The notes: generated from the sequence alone by a model not told the origin. A stretch of 20,597 nt of DNA from CAYTMY01 sp964618075 (GCA_964618075.1 CAZTZO010000024.1:1-20597); one strand, 5' to 3'. Positions 1 through 7,470 are shown, numbered from the stretch's first letter. Numbers and translations are program-made.

Positions 1-48
1 AAACTAATAAGAAAGTTCCGTTTTAACTTGTACCAAGACTTGACATAG
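1..48. mobile_element. Probable insertion-element end, left edge
   Basis: The left edge contains TTTTAACTTGTACCA (21-35). The right edge, read inward, contains TTTTAACTTGTACTA, and the similarity extends outward as an imperfect repeat (AGAAA, then TTCC, on both sides). Homology of the neighbouring GyrI-like protein stops at about position 49, so the foreign sequence probably begins there. This is what two inverted ends of one transposable element family, lying just outside the window, would look like. The family is not identified; an IS21-like end is only a loose impression. Confidence 0.5.
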
Positions 49-279
49 TACCACATACTTATAAAACCCTTCGATTTTGTGTTCTCCCATGTAGCTCATT
101 TTAAGAGTATATGCTATTGCATATAATACGCCGATTGCATCTTTGTATTCACCCTTCTCATCATTCGGATCGCCCTTTCCGCGAATTGCAATATAGTTTG
201 CCTGCGGAACGTTTACTATTTCCGGTTTATTTTTCGGCATATAAAATTCTTTGTATTCTTTTTTAAAATCGAACGCCAT
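4..279 (-). pseudogene. GyrI-like small-molecule-binding protein, 3' end lost
   Basis: The first ~74 residues (MAFDFKKEYKEFYMPKNKP..., then IAIRGKGDPN and GEYKDAIGVLYAIAYTLKMS, ending IEGFYKYVV) are the typical start of the stand-alone GyrI-like family, which binds small amphipathic molecules and normally runs to roughly 200 residues. Family members continue after YVV with a proline-rich PPLEG(L/F)W segment. Here an unrelated tail of 17 residues follows and ends at a TAG near the edge. That switch coincides with the repeat shared with the other edge, so the gene appears cut by an insertion rather than naturally short. An AAAGGAA ribosome site precedes the ATG. It is the last gene of the operon 1084-4, 34 bases after the TfoX-like gene. 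The functional effect is inferred. Confidence 0.7.
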
Positions 280-313
280 TTTTTATTTCCTTTCGTTTAT
301 TGTTTGTAAAAAG

Positions 314-620
314 TTATTTCTTTTTGTCGGTCAAAGTCGTATTTAGCGTATCAATTACTCTTTCACATAGCAATTTGTCTTCAATATCAAGGATATAATG
401 CTCTTTAGCGCCTTTATAAGGTAAGCCTGTTTCGGAGTACTTCATCAACTCCTTTATCTCATCATGTTTCTTGACAAAAACGCAGTTATCGCAAACCAAA
501 AGCATAGGCATATCATTGACGTATATTCATATATTCGCCAAACATCTTTTTATAGCGTATTTTAGCAAGGCTTTCTAAATTTTCACAAACAAATTGTATA
601 TATTCTTCGCTGGTAGCCAT
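314..620 (-). pseudogene. TfoX N-terminal domain protein with a +1 frameshift
   Basis: Two adjacent frames together give one TfoX-N domain protein of about 100 residues. The 5' part starts at the ATG at 620 (MATSEEYIQFVCENLESLAK, later MFGEYM) with AAAGGA 7 bases upstream. After GEYM the frame runs into TGA at 515-513. Skipping one A at about 527 restores IYVNDMPMLLVCDNC and the rest of the domain (GLPYKGAKEHYI) to the stop at 314. The family, related to the competence regulator TfoX/Sxy, has a GEY(M/I)-x-Y-x(4)-P pattern that fits the rejoined reading. Another ATG at 626 sits too close to the ribosome site. The gene follows the PNPOx gene by 26 bases. Either it is a pseudogene or the extra base is a sequencing error. 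Confidence 0.75.
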
Positions 621-646
621 AGCCATGTCCTTTGATGTAATATGTT

Positions 647-1084
647 TTAAAGATCTATTTCAAATGGGATATCGGGTATACTATCCTTTGTTATTGAGCT
701 GCTACTGTATGTCCAGCCCGTTAGTCTCTTCGGTTCAAAGAGGATAAATTCTGCATTGTGACCTCCGAAATCAATGTTCTCATCAAAAGCACCCTTGAAT
801 TTGTTGCTGTATGCTTCTCTTAATTCTTTATTCTTATCATCCATTGTTGCTCCCATAAACATAGCAGTGGCTTGCATAAAGGTGTCGGACAAGCTGACGC
901 AGCAATTCGGATTAAGCTTCATATCCTTGTATTTATTTGAGTTGGGTGACGTAAATATGAGTATTTTGTTTTCGTAGTAAACGGGACTTACCAAACGCAT
1001 GGTAACGGTGTCATTATTCGTTGTAGCAAGAATCATGGTCATCTCTTTGCTGATATCATCAAAAAATTCCTGAATCTTATCCAT
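647..1084 (-). CDS. Pyridoxamine 5'-phosphate oxidase-fold (flavin split-barrel) protein
   Basis: A 145-residue protein with the layout of small PNPOx-like proteins: an N-terminal helix, then MTMILATTNNDTVTMRLVSPV, then ILIFTSPNSNKYKDMKLNPNCCVSL, which are the core strands and the helix of the FMN-binding split barrel. The C-terminal part (FILFEPKRLTGWTY) is also typical. Such proteins bind FMN or a related cofactor in the cytoplasm; substrates of this subgroup are mostly unknown, so it should not be called a true PdxH. AAGGAG lies 5 bases before the ATG. It is the first gene of a three-gene operon whose two following genes are damaged, while this one appears intact. Confidence 0.8.
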   Translation of the reverse strand: MDKIQEFFDDISKEMTMILATTNNDTVTMRLVSPVYYENKILIFTSPNSNKYKDMKLNPNCCVSLSDTFMQATAMFMGATMDDKNKELREAYSNKFKGAFDENIDFGGHNAEFILFEPKRLTGWTYSSSSITKDSIPDIPFEIDL

Positions 1085-1129
1085 GTATGCTCCTTAGATA
1101 AAAAATGAAATAAATAAAAGTGCTTTTTC

Positions 1130-1135
1130 ATTATA
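1130..1135 (-). promoter_or_regulatory. -10 box upstream of the PNPOx-like gene
   Basis: On the minus strand a perfect TATAAT lies about 45 bases before the ATG, downstream of the MFS stop codon. No good -35 box is at the right distance, so this is a candidate only. Confidence 0.35.
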
Positions 1136-1166
1136 CATCAAAATATAACTCTTCATTTAAAGTATT

Positions 1167-2408
1167 TTAATTTTGTTTATTAAGCTTTGCCGAATATATA
1201 TAAAGCGGTATTGAAGATAACTGCGTTGTTACGGATACAATAATCATAGCGGTAATTGATACATCGTATAATACTCCCATTAGCCAGCTTCCGAGAAACC
1301 AGAATATTCCAAAGAAACATTCGAATATCCCGTAGCCGGTCGCTCTGCTCTGCTTAGGAACCATGACTGTTATAAACGCCTTTAAAATAGATTCCTGAGC
1401 TCCCATTCCAACTCCCCATAAAACTATTCCTATGAGTATTGCGCCAAATGAGTTGCCTCCAAATACAAATATTGCAAAAGGAGCGGATATCGCTGTCGAT
1501 ATAACGAGAGCAAGAACGCCTCTTTTGTCATACATGTATCCGAAGAATAGAGCGGATATTGCGTCTACAAGCATAGCGCCCGCATACAATAAGGGCAGAG
1601 AAGTAGCACTGAGTGCAAAGGAGGTCTGAGAAACGCTTGTCGCAAGCTCTGTAAATGTGCGCGAAATATGCATGACTATAATCGAATAATCTATAAATCC
1701 AAACGCGAACAGGCTTATACCGACAATATAGAGTATAAATTCATTTTTCATTTTGAATTTGATATATTCCTTCGGCTCAGGCTCAAAATGCTCGGGATTT
1801 GGGAATTTATGCTTTGTGATTAATAACAGTATCAGAGTTATTGCTCCGGGTATGGCAAGGAATGCAAAGCATGTGGAGTAGACCTCAAAGGTCGTTGCGT
1901 CAGTTTTAAACAACATAACGAGATATAATAGCACAGGTCCCAAAAAGGCGCCGATTTGGTCTAATACCTCTTGTATACCAAAGCTTTTGCCTGCGCCCTC
2001 CTGCGAGGCGGCAAATGACATAACAGTATCCTTTGCAGGCTTTTTAATGGCTTTACCCATGCGTTGTACAACAAGCAAAACACATGCAGCTATCCAACCG
2101 TTTTCTCCGACTAAAGCAAGAGCGGGCACTGCAATTATATCAAGCACATATCCGCAAATTACCATTGGCCAGTATTTTTTAGATTTATCCGTCAGCCTGC
2201 CGAATATATAACGCATAGAATAACCGATCATTTCACCGAGTCCCGATATGAACCCAATGGTTGCGGCTGAGGCACCCATAAGAGAAAGATATGCTCCTCG
2301 TATACTTGAAGCACCCTCGTGAGTCATATCCGAAAATAAGCTTACTATTCCGAACATGATTATAAATATCATTGTGCTGGAAAGTTTTTTGTTTTGTTTC
2401 TTGTCCAA
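1167..2408 (-). CDS. Major facilitator superfamily transporter
   Basis: A 413-residue, strongly hydrophobic protein with about 12 predicted membrane segments in two halves. The loop between segments 2 and 3 reads GRLTDKSKKYW, a form of the MFS loop motif, and the equivalent loop in the second half reads FFGYMYDKRG. The central cytoplasmic loop (KHKFPNPEHFEPEPKEYIKF) separates the halves. It probably exports or exchanges a small solute across the cytoplasmic membrane; the substrate cannot be read from the sequence. Translation appears to start at TTG, preceded at 6 bases by AAGGGG; no nearby ATG fits better. It stands alone, 82 bases upstream of the PNPOx-like gene on the same strand, and may be co-transcribed with it. 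Confidence 0.85.
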   Translation of the reverse strand: MDKKQNKKLSSTMIFIIMFGIVSLFSDMTHEGASSIRGAYLSLMGASAATIGFISGLGEMIGYSMRYIFGRLTDKSKKYWPMVICGYVLDIIAVPALALVGENGWIAACVLLVVQRMGKAIKKPAKDTVMSFAASQEGAGKSFGIQEVLDQIGAFLGPVLLYLVMLFKTDATTFEVYSTCFAFLAIPGAITLILLLITKHKFPNPEHFEPEPKEYIKFKMKNEFILYIVGISLFAFGFIDYSIIVMHISRTFTELATSVSQTSFALSATSLPLLYAGAMLVDAISALFFGYMYDKRGVLALVISTAISAPFAIFVFGGNSFGAILIGIVLWGVGMGAQESILKAFITVMVPKQSRATGYGIFECFFGIFWFLGSWLMGVLYDVSITAMIIVSVTTQLSSIPLYIYSAKLNKQN

Positions 2409-2676
2409 AATACGCCCCTTAGTTTTATAACAAAATATTTTTCTATACTTAAATAGTTAACGTTTAAAAAAATATCAAGTATTGATTATATGATACTACA
2501 GCCTTATAGCGTTTATTTAAGATTTCATCCCATAATAATACAAGTTTAACTTTCTTGATTGCTTAATGACGTTTATGTAATAAAAAAAAATAAAGCATCA
2601 AATAATATATAGAGTTATAATTGAATGCTCAATAAAAAGTTTCCTTTAGCTTGACTTTAAAAGAAGATTAGTACTT

Positions 2677-2685
2677 TGTTATAAT
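2677..2685 (+). promoter_or_regulatory. Extended -10 promoter for the unexplained RNA
   Basis: TGTTATAAT is a perfect extended -10 element (TG-n-TATAAT). A TTGACT at 2651-2656 is 23 bases upstream, too far for a normal -35 box. Transcription would start near the GGG at 2692-2694. Confidence 0.5.
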
Positions 2686-2689
2686 TATA

Positions 2690-3038
2690 AAGGGAAAGAA
2701 CAGTTTGCTTATTTGATAGATTTTAAAAAAAATAGTAATCCGAATGTAAGTTATACGGTTGCAACTAAGTACAGCCTCCAACGAGCGCATTCGGATTACG
2801 ATAACAATGTATCACAGAATGATAAAACTGTCAATACTATTATATCCGAAAACGCTGACAGTGATACCGAATATTATTTATCAGCAGTAAGAAAAAGGAG
2901 ATGTAAAGGGAGATAGCAGAGTAACACCACTACCTTTACGGTAAGATATAATCGCACGCGGCTAAAAAGCATCGCGTGCGTGCCTTATACAAATGGTGAT
3001 AAATAAAAAAATAATCGCATGAAGCGATTATTGTTTTT
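2690..3038 (+). ncRNA. Candidate structured non-coding RNA, class unknown
   Basis: Several perfect inverted repeats lie in nested or consecutive order between a promoter and a terminator. Stem 1: GTAATCCGAATG (2735-2746) with CATTCGGATTAC (2788-2799), 12 bp, with an inner GTTG/CAAC. Stem 2: TATCA (2810-2814) with TGATA (2862-2866), then CTGTCA (2828-2833) with TGACAG (2856-2861); the 3' strand is continuous and the 5' strand has a 13-base bulge. A possible enclosing helix pairs TGATA (2714-2718) with TATCA (2879-2883) and CTTA (2708-2711) with TAAG (2888-2891). Stem 3: CACCA/TGGTG (2925/2994), TATAA/TTATA (2947/2985), CGCACGCG/CGCGTGCG (2953/2973), GCT/AGC capped by AAAA. A terminator follows. 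I see no hallmark of tmRNA, RNase P RNA or SRP RNA. An open frame of 67 codons at 2713-2916 from TTG lacks a ribosome site and lies across these stems. Identity is unknown; the structure is inferred by eye. Confidence 0.55.
3011..3033. terminator. Bidirectional terminator between the RNA and tRNA-Ser
   Basis: AATAATCGC (3011-3019) pairs perfectly with GCGATTATT (3025-3033) around a five-base loop. The + strand continues GTTTTT and the - strand continues with seven T, so it can stop both the + strand RNA and the tRNA-Ser transcript. Confidence 0.85.
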
Positions 3039-3043
3039 ATCAT

Positions 3044-3131
3044 GGCCGAGAGGGTGGGATTCGAACCCACGTAGGCTTGCACCTAAACGGTTTTCAAGAC
3101 CGCCCCGTTACGACCGCTTCGGTACCTCTCG
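3044..3131 (-). tRNA. tRNA-Ser (anticodon UGA)
   Basis: An 88-nt tRNA with an encoded CCA end. The acceptor stem is CGAGAGG with CCTCTCG, discriminator G. The anticodon loop CTTGAAA carries TGA (3096-3094), decoding UCA and related serine codons. The long variable arm (GGTGCAAGCCTACG region) is typical of serine tRNAs, and the T arm contains GGGTTCGAATCCC. Confidence 0.97.
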
Positions 3132-3147
3132 TAAATCAATCTTATAA

Positions 3148-3176
3148 ATAATATCATTTAGGGATTGATTTGTCAA
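3148..3176 (-). promoter_or_regulatory. Sigma-A promoter of tRNA-Ser
   Basis: On the minus strand a perfect -35 TTGACA (3176-3171) is followed after exactly 17 bases by TATTAT (3153-3148). The tRNA begins about 17 bases downstream of the -10 box. It lies just after the stop codon of the cohesin gene, so the tRNA can be expressed independently. Confidence 0.85.
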
Positions 3177-3186
3177 TATAGCTTAT

Positions 3187-5280
3187 TTATTCATCTTTCT
3201 TTTTCTCATTTTTTTCAGTTAACTTGTCAAGCATATCTTCAAGTGGCGACTGTTCTTCACTCTCAAACACAGGATCGTTAGACTTTATATTTTTCTCTTT
3301 CTTATGAGAGAATATACTTTTTTGTTTCTTATTGCCTTTGGACGCTTCGCCTTTGTTAATATGCTTTGATAAAGGAGCTTTTGCCTCTGACGTGTTGTTA
3401 TCTACAATTTCGTCGAGCTTGTCCGTATCGGGCTTATTTTTTTCTTTAGGATTGCTATCTATAGCTGCATTGGTAGTATTTATCGGTTTGTCTTTTTTTA
3501 ATAGCGGTTTATCGTTTTTAAGCTTAGACGGCTGATTTTTATTTTTTCCAATCAACATTCCGACAGCAAAACCGATGCCAAGACATACAATAAGCAGAAT
3601 TATCACTATAACATAATTGTTAAGGAACCCGAAATTACCTTTCCTGTTTACCGAGGAGTAATCCGATGCCCCGGAAATATCCTTTGTAGTTATTACGAAG
3701 TCTCCGCCTTTGTCTATTTCAAAGGAAACTACACCTCCTGAAAGAACTTTTATACTTTTCGCAACTGTTACATACTCATTTTCAGAAGGATCGTACATAT
3801 ATACATTTACGACTGTATCGGGAAGCATACCGGTATAAACGCTGAAAGTAGCATATCCGGGCAGGGAATCCTTATAATTGGTCGATACGACAAAGTTTGT
3901 GTATGAAGCGAGGCTCGGCAAAATATTCTCGCTGTATACCGAAGAATTCAACATCGTCAGATCGTAATATTTATTCTTTATCTCATATTCGATATTGCTG
4001 CCTTTAAAGGAAATGTTTCCGAATTTTGTCATAACGACAAGTGTGTTGCTTTTACCGGCAAGGGCGTTGAAAATTTCGCTTGATACCAGCTGAACTGAAG
4101 CATTTGCCATATTCATTACGACAGGATCTTCATTGTCGTTTATGCTTCTGACTATAGTATTGATATATGTTTTTGATAAATAATCGTCGTATGTTGCTCC
4201 TTTTCTGACTGTCACCGTATATATTCTTGTATCGTTGTTTTCTGCTGTGCAAACAACGTTGAAAATATTATCTTCATCGTTTTTAAGCTTGGTGTCACCA
4301 AGTATGTTGTAGGACGCCAAAGGGTCTTCAAGGGTCGCAACAAAAGATATCGTTTCAAGATTATACGGTACATCGACAACATAGTTGAGGATATCTTTAT
4401 CAAAAGCAGGGCTTAACAGACCGTACGAAACCTGTAAGGATGTTAAGTAATTATTTTTTGAGGACACATAGTTCGGGTCCTGCTTTCTTGTCGTTTTTAT
4501 TACATAATTAGCAACGGTGCCGTTTTCTGCGGTGACAGATACCGTCACGTCTGTGACCTTTCCTGCTTTTAAAGCATTGTTTAAAACAGCAACTCCTGCA
4601 TTAGCGTCGTTTTGCGTCGCTATGATTTCAAGAGAAGTTGTTTCAAAGGGTACTTCTATCGAATATTCGTATACCGAAGATGAGAATGCAGGCGTAAGAT
4701 TAAAGCCAGTAACGCTTAGAGACGACAGGGAACAGTCGGAAGAACCGGAAGGATTTGTTCCACCGCCACCCGATGAACCACCCGATGAACCTCCAGTTGA
4801 GCCGCCGCCTGAGGGAGCGGATATATATACGCTTGTCGAACAACCGGAGCCGCTTATATCAGCCCCTGTGCTTCCTGTAACGCCCGAAAATGATATCGTT
4901 GTACTCTGTCCTGCTGAAAAAGCCGAGGTCGCCTGAAAGCTAATAACAGCAAAGCTTCCCGACGAAGAACCGTTTGCGCTGTCTGCAACGATTGAAGATC
5001 CAACTGTAGCGCTGAACTCTCCTGCGCCTGACGAGCCTACTAGGCTAAGAAGTGATGAATCATAGCTTAAGCTTCCGCTTATGCCGTATATTGTATCAGA
5101 GCAAGAAAAACCGACAGTGACAGAGAACTGCTCACCGGCTCCGATTTCGCCCGGCCCACTCATATATGTGGATAAATCTGAACCGTATGCAAGCGAGGCG
5201 CATATAGACAAAAGTAAACACAATACTACTACAATGACGCCTATTCTTAAAAGTCTTTTTCTGATGTTATTTTTTCTCAT
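3187..5280 (-). CDS. Membrane-anchored cohesin-like protein with cadherin-like domains
   Basis: A 697-residue surface protein. Residues 9-33 are a signal peptide. Residues ~36-155 resemble a cohesin beta-sandwich (GEQFSVTVGF, then YGISGSLSYDSSLLSLVG, FAVISFQATS). Residues 157-182 are a Ser/Gly linker. Two cadherin-like beta-sandwich repeats follow (~183-266 and ~276-360), both with the L-x-SL-x-V...L-x-PAF...Y-x-x-x-VP pattern. Residues ~365-545 are unassigned extracellular sequence. One membrane helix (~555-577) is followed by a 120-residue lysine-rich, charged tail, presumably cytoplasmic. There is no LPxTG motif. Translation most likely starts at the ATG at 5280, with GAGG 6 bases upstream; a TTG 12 bases earlier overlaps that site. 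It follows the dockerin-bearing hydrolase gene by 19 bases. Cohesins bind dockerins, so it may display that hydrolase at the cell surface (inference). Confidence 0.75.
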   Translation of the reverse strand: MRKNNIRKRLLRIGVIVVVLCLLLSICASLAYGSDLSTYMSGPGEIGAGEQFSVTVGFSCSDTIYGISGSLSYDSSLLSLVGSSGAGEFSATVGSSIVADSANGSSSGSFAVISFQATSAFSAGQSTTISFSGVTGSTGADISGSGCSTSVYISAPSGGGSTGGSSGGSSGGGGTNPSGSSDCSLSSLSVTGFNLTPAFSSSVYEYSIEVPFETTSLEIIATQNDANAGVAVLNNALKAGKVTDVTVSVTAENGTVANYVIKTTRKQDPNYVSSKNNYLTSLQVSYGLLSPAFDKDILNYVVDVPYNLETISFVATLEDPLASYNILGDTKLKNDEDNIFNVVCTAENNDTRIYTVTVRKGATYDDYLSKTYINTIVRSINDNEDPVVMNMANASVQLVSSEIFNALAGKSNTLVVMTKFGNISFKGSNIEYEIKNKYYDLTMLNSSVYSENILPSLASYTNFVVSTNYKDSLPGYATFSVYTGMLPDTVVNVYMYDPSENEYVTVAKSIKVLSGGVVSFEIDKGGDFVITTKDISGASDYSSVNRKGNFGFLNNYVIVIILLIVCLGIGFAVGMLIGKNKNQPSKLKNDKPLLKKDKPINTTNAAIDSNPKEKNKPDTDKLDEIVDNNTSEAKAPLSKHINKGEASKGNKKQKSIFSHKKEKNIKSNDPVFESEEQSPLEDMLDKLTEKNEKKKDE
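4766..4801. repeat. 12-bp tandem repeat in the Ser/Gly linker
   Basis: CCACCCGATGAA occurs twice head to tail (4766-4777, 4778-4789), followed by a degraded third unit. It encodes part of the Gly/Ser linker of the cohesin protein and could change length by slippage. Confidence 0.7.
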
Positions 5281-5299
5281 TATATACCTCAAATATGCC

Positions 5300-7327
5300 T
5301 TACATGCTTTGCAACCCTGCTAAAGTTCTTCTCATAATAACCAGATCCGATATCGTAACACTTCCGCTTCGGTTTACATCTCCTCCCAGTGCATATGCAG
5401 GCGAGAGAGTGTTCAATCCTGCGAGGTGTCTTCTTAAGCATACAACGTCGGATATAGTCATGGCACCGTCACCGTTAGTGTCGCCTCTTACGCTTGCAGA
5501 GTAGGATGTGCTGTAGGAGCCGTCTGTTTCATAGAATTTTATTATCATTCCGCTGGCAAGCTTGGATTCATCGGACAATTCCGTGCTTCCGGAAAAGATT
5601 CTGACGGTAGCATTCGCAAATGTAGCTTTAAATGCTCCCACAGTAAGTCCAATATCCATTCCGCTTACAATTTTATTACCGGCGTCCATTGTATAAGTAG
5701 AATTGGTCGCGGCAGTGGGTGTTTCGGCCTCAGAGGGAATCGTGCCTGCCTGATAAATGATATTTACGTTTGATTTTAATATATATGCGTATGACGTTGT
5801 ATGGTTATATTCCCATGAGTTGCAGCTTCTGCCTGCGCTGTTTACGGGGACCTCAGATATTATTTTATAATAATCTCCGGATTCTCCCAAAACTACTACG
5901 CTCATGCCGACAGGTGAGTAGCTGTAGCTGCCTGCGGCTCTGTCGGGATCCCTAGATGAATATTTATATAGGGCAAAGGAAGAAGTCGAGGGCTGAGAAT
6001 AGGCATATGCAGTGGTATTGGTTACTCCTATAGTATATTTACCATAATCCTTATAGCCTAAAAGCTGATCGATCTCAAACATTCTGTTTGCGACCTTTTC
6101 TCCATGCCACGGATCCGAAGCATATTTTACATTTACTCCCGTGTACTTGTTTCCGGGGTTTGTTCCGAAATATCGCGAGTCACCCGTGTAGTATTGTGCC
6201 CACCCGCTGTCTCGGTCGCTTACATCGTAGTAATTGTAGCCAAGGGAAGTATCTACATAAAAATATGCGTCAAAATAGTTGCGGTTCATCCATTTTGCGT
6301 GCTGGACTATACCATTTTGAGCACTCGTATAGACCTCAGCCTGAGAGGGATCGCTGTCAAAAGCACCCACACCGAAAAAGTTAGCGTTTTCTATGGCAAA
6401 ATCGCTTTTACCATACGCGGATTCCAAATCAGCGAAAGCAATTTCCATAGCTGCGTTCACCCCGTATCGGGTTTGCCCTTCTATAAAAGTTGATCCGAGG
6501 TTTAGATATGCGCATGTGCGCGAGGTCCAGTAGGTACTGTTTCTGTAGGCTATGTATTGATTTAATTCGTCCACGGTGTATGAGGTCTGCGTTCTGTATG
6601 AGAGCATTTTATAATAAATACAGTGAGTGCCTACGGCGTTTGTTTTGTTCACTGCATCGATAGGGTCTGTGTAATACGTATATCCGTCAAGCGAATAATA
6701 CCTCACTCCCGATTGCATAAATGAAGGTGCTTTATCAACTGTTATGCTGTAAAAGTAAGTATTCGGTACGCTTGGATCATAATAGCTTAGATAATGCTCC
6801 ATATTTTCTCCGTCGCGTGCATAATAGTCGAATTCATATTGTCTGGGGTAGCTCGAAGTGTTTCTTCCGTATGTAAAGGCAGCGGGAATAAGTATGACTT
6901 CGTCAACAAAGCAGGTTCCCGTGTAGCCCGAAAGCGTAAGTGTAACATAAGTTCCGCTTGCGTCGGTGCTGTTGTAATAGCATACGACATAATTCGTGCA
7001 ATAGGCTGATGTTCCGTTTCCTAATGTAGAAGCAAAGGTCAGCGTTGCGTTATATGAATTGATGACAACCATACCCTGTTTCATAGCCAAAACCTTATCC
7101 GATGGGTCGCGAATTACGGCGTTCACGTCGCTATTTGCGCTGAAAGCCTGATAAGCTGCGGCGTATGTGCTGAAGGTCTGCTGTTGAGTATAAGAGCAAT
7201 CTGTACCGGCTATATCAAGCGTATAGGAACCGTTTGCGGCATCAACCGGTGTATCAATACAAAAGCCGAATATGACAAATGCCAAAAACAGACTTATTAT
7301 AAAGAATTTTATCAAATGTTTTTTCAT
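5300..7327 (-). CDS. Secreted glucosaminidase with a C-terminal type I dockerin
   Basis: A 675-residue exported protein. Residues 1-30 are a signal peptide ending VDA-A. Residues ~31-245 are a family-specific N-terminal region. Residues ~275-425 form an endo-beta-N-acetylglucosaminidase domain: AAMEIAFADLESAYGKS, with E302 at the place of the catalytic glutamate of the family's ESG(Y/W)G-x-S motif, and NFFGVGAFDSDP. Residues ~430-525 look SH3-like and could bind the wall. A small beta domain (~548-613) precedes a dockerin (615-675) with two calcium-loop repeats: DTNGDGAMTISD and DVNRSGSVTISD, each followed by an LRRHLAGL or MRRTLAGL helix. The second loop has Ser in place of the usual fifth-position Asp. 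GGAG lies 6 bases before the ATG at 7327; an ATG 42 bases earlier lacks a ribosome site. Likely peptidoglycan cleavage; attachment to the downstream cohesin protein is inferred. Confidence 0.85.
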   Translation of the reverse strand: MKKHLIKFFIISLFLAFVIFGFCIDTPVDAANGSYTLDIAGTDCSYTQQQTFSTYAAAYQAFSANSDVNAVIRDPSDKVLAMKQGMVVINSYNATLTFASTLGNGTSAYCTNYVVCYYNSTDASGTYVTLTLSGYTGTCFVDEVILIPAAFTYGRNTSSYPRQYEFDYYARDGENMEHYLSYYDPSVPNTYFYSITVDKAPSFMQSGVRYYSLDGYTYYTDPIDAVNKTNAVGTHCIYYKMLSYRTQTSYTVDELNQYIAYRNSTYWTSRTCAYLNLGSTFIEGQTRYGVNAAMEIAFADLESAYGKSDFAIENANFFGVGAFDSDPSQAEVYTSAQNGIVQHAKWMNRNYFDAYFYVDTSLGYNYYDVSDRDSGWAQYYTGDSRYFGTNPGNKYTGVNVKYASDPWHGEKVANRMFEIDQLLGYKDYGKYTIGVTNTTAYAYSQPSTSSFALYKYSSRDPDRAAGSYSYSPVGMSVVVLGESGDYYKIISEVPVNSAGRSCNSWEYNHTTSYAYILKSNVNIIYQAGTIPSEAETPTAATNSTYTMDAGNKIVSGMDIGLTVGAFKATFANATVRIFSGSTELSDESKLASGMIIKFYETDGSYSTSYSASVRGDTNGDGAMTISDVVCLRRHLAGLNTLSPAYALGGDVNRSGSVTISDLVIMRRTLAGLQSM

Positions 7328-7448
7328 AAGATACTCCGAAGATATCCGCCGTGTCGGGATTTGAAACATGGTTTATATATAATCATTTTACTATAAATGT
7401 GTATAAATTTGTACTGTTAAGTTGAAAATTAATCATTTTGGCAATAAA

Positions 7449-7470
7449 AAAGCCTCTGAAACAGAGGCTT
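7449..7470 (-). terminator. Rho-independent terminator after HU
   Basis: AGCCTCTG (7451-7458) and CAGAGGCT (7462-7469) form a perfect stem with a three-base loop. On the minus strand the hairpin is followed by a T run. It lies directly downstream of the HU stop codon. Confidence 0.92.

Noticed and set aside
2409..2676. Left part of the long gene-free stretch
   Set aside because: Very AT-rich; I found no gene, strong terminator or convincing promoter for the MFS gene here, only partial boxes at poor spacing.
2651..2685. TTGACT with TATAAT as a normal sigma-A promoter
   Set aside because: The spacer is 23 bases instead of about 17; the extended -10 form is used for the call instead.
2713..2916. 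67-codon open frame from TTG on the + strand
   Set aside because: No ribosome site, no recognisable family, and it runs through two perfect inverted-repeat systems; better explained as part of a structured RNA. A short peptide cannot be fully excluded.
4766..4801. CRISPR-like short repeat
   Set aside because: Only two or three direct 12-bp units with no spacers; it encodes a Gly/Ser linker.
4517..4936. 139-codon + strand frame rich in Pro-Glu
   Set aside because: Antisense shadow of the Ser/Gly linker and cadherin-like part of the cohesin gene; its composition mirrors the repeat codons.
6104..6493. 129-codon + strand frame
   Set aside because: Antisense to the glucosaminidase domain, whose motifs are unmistakable.
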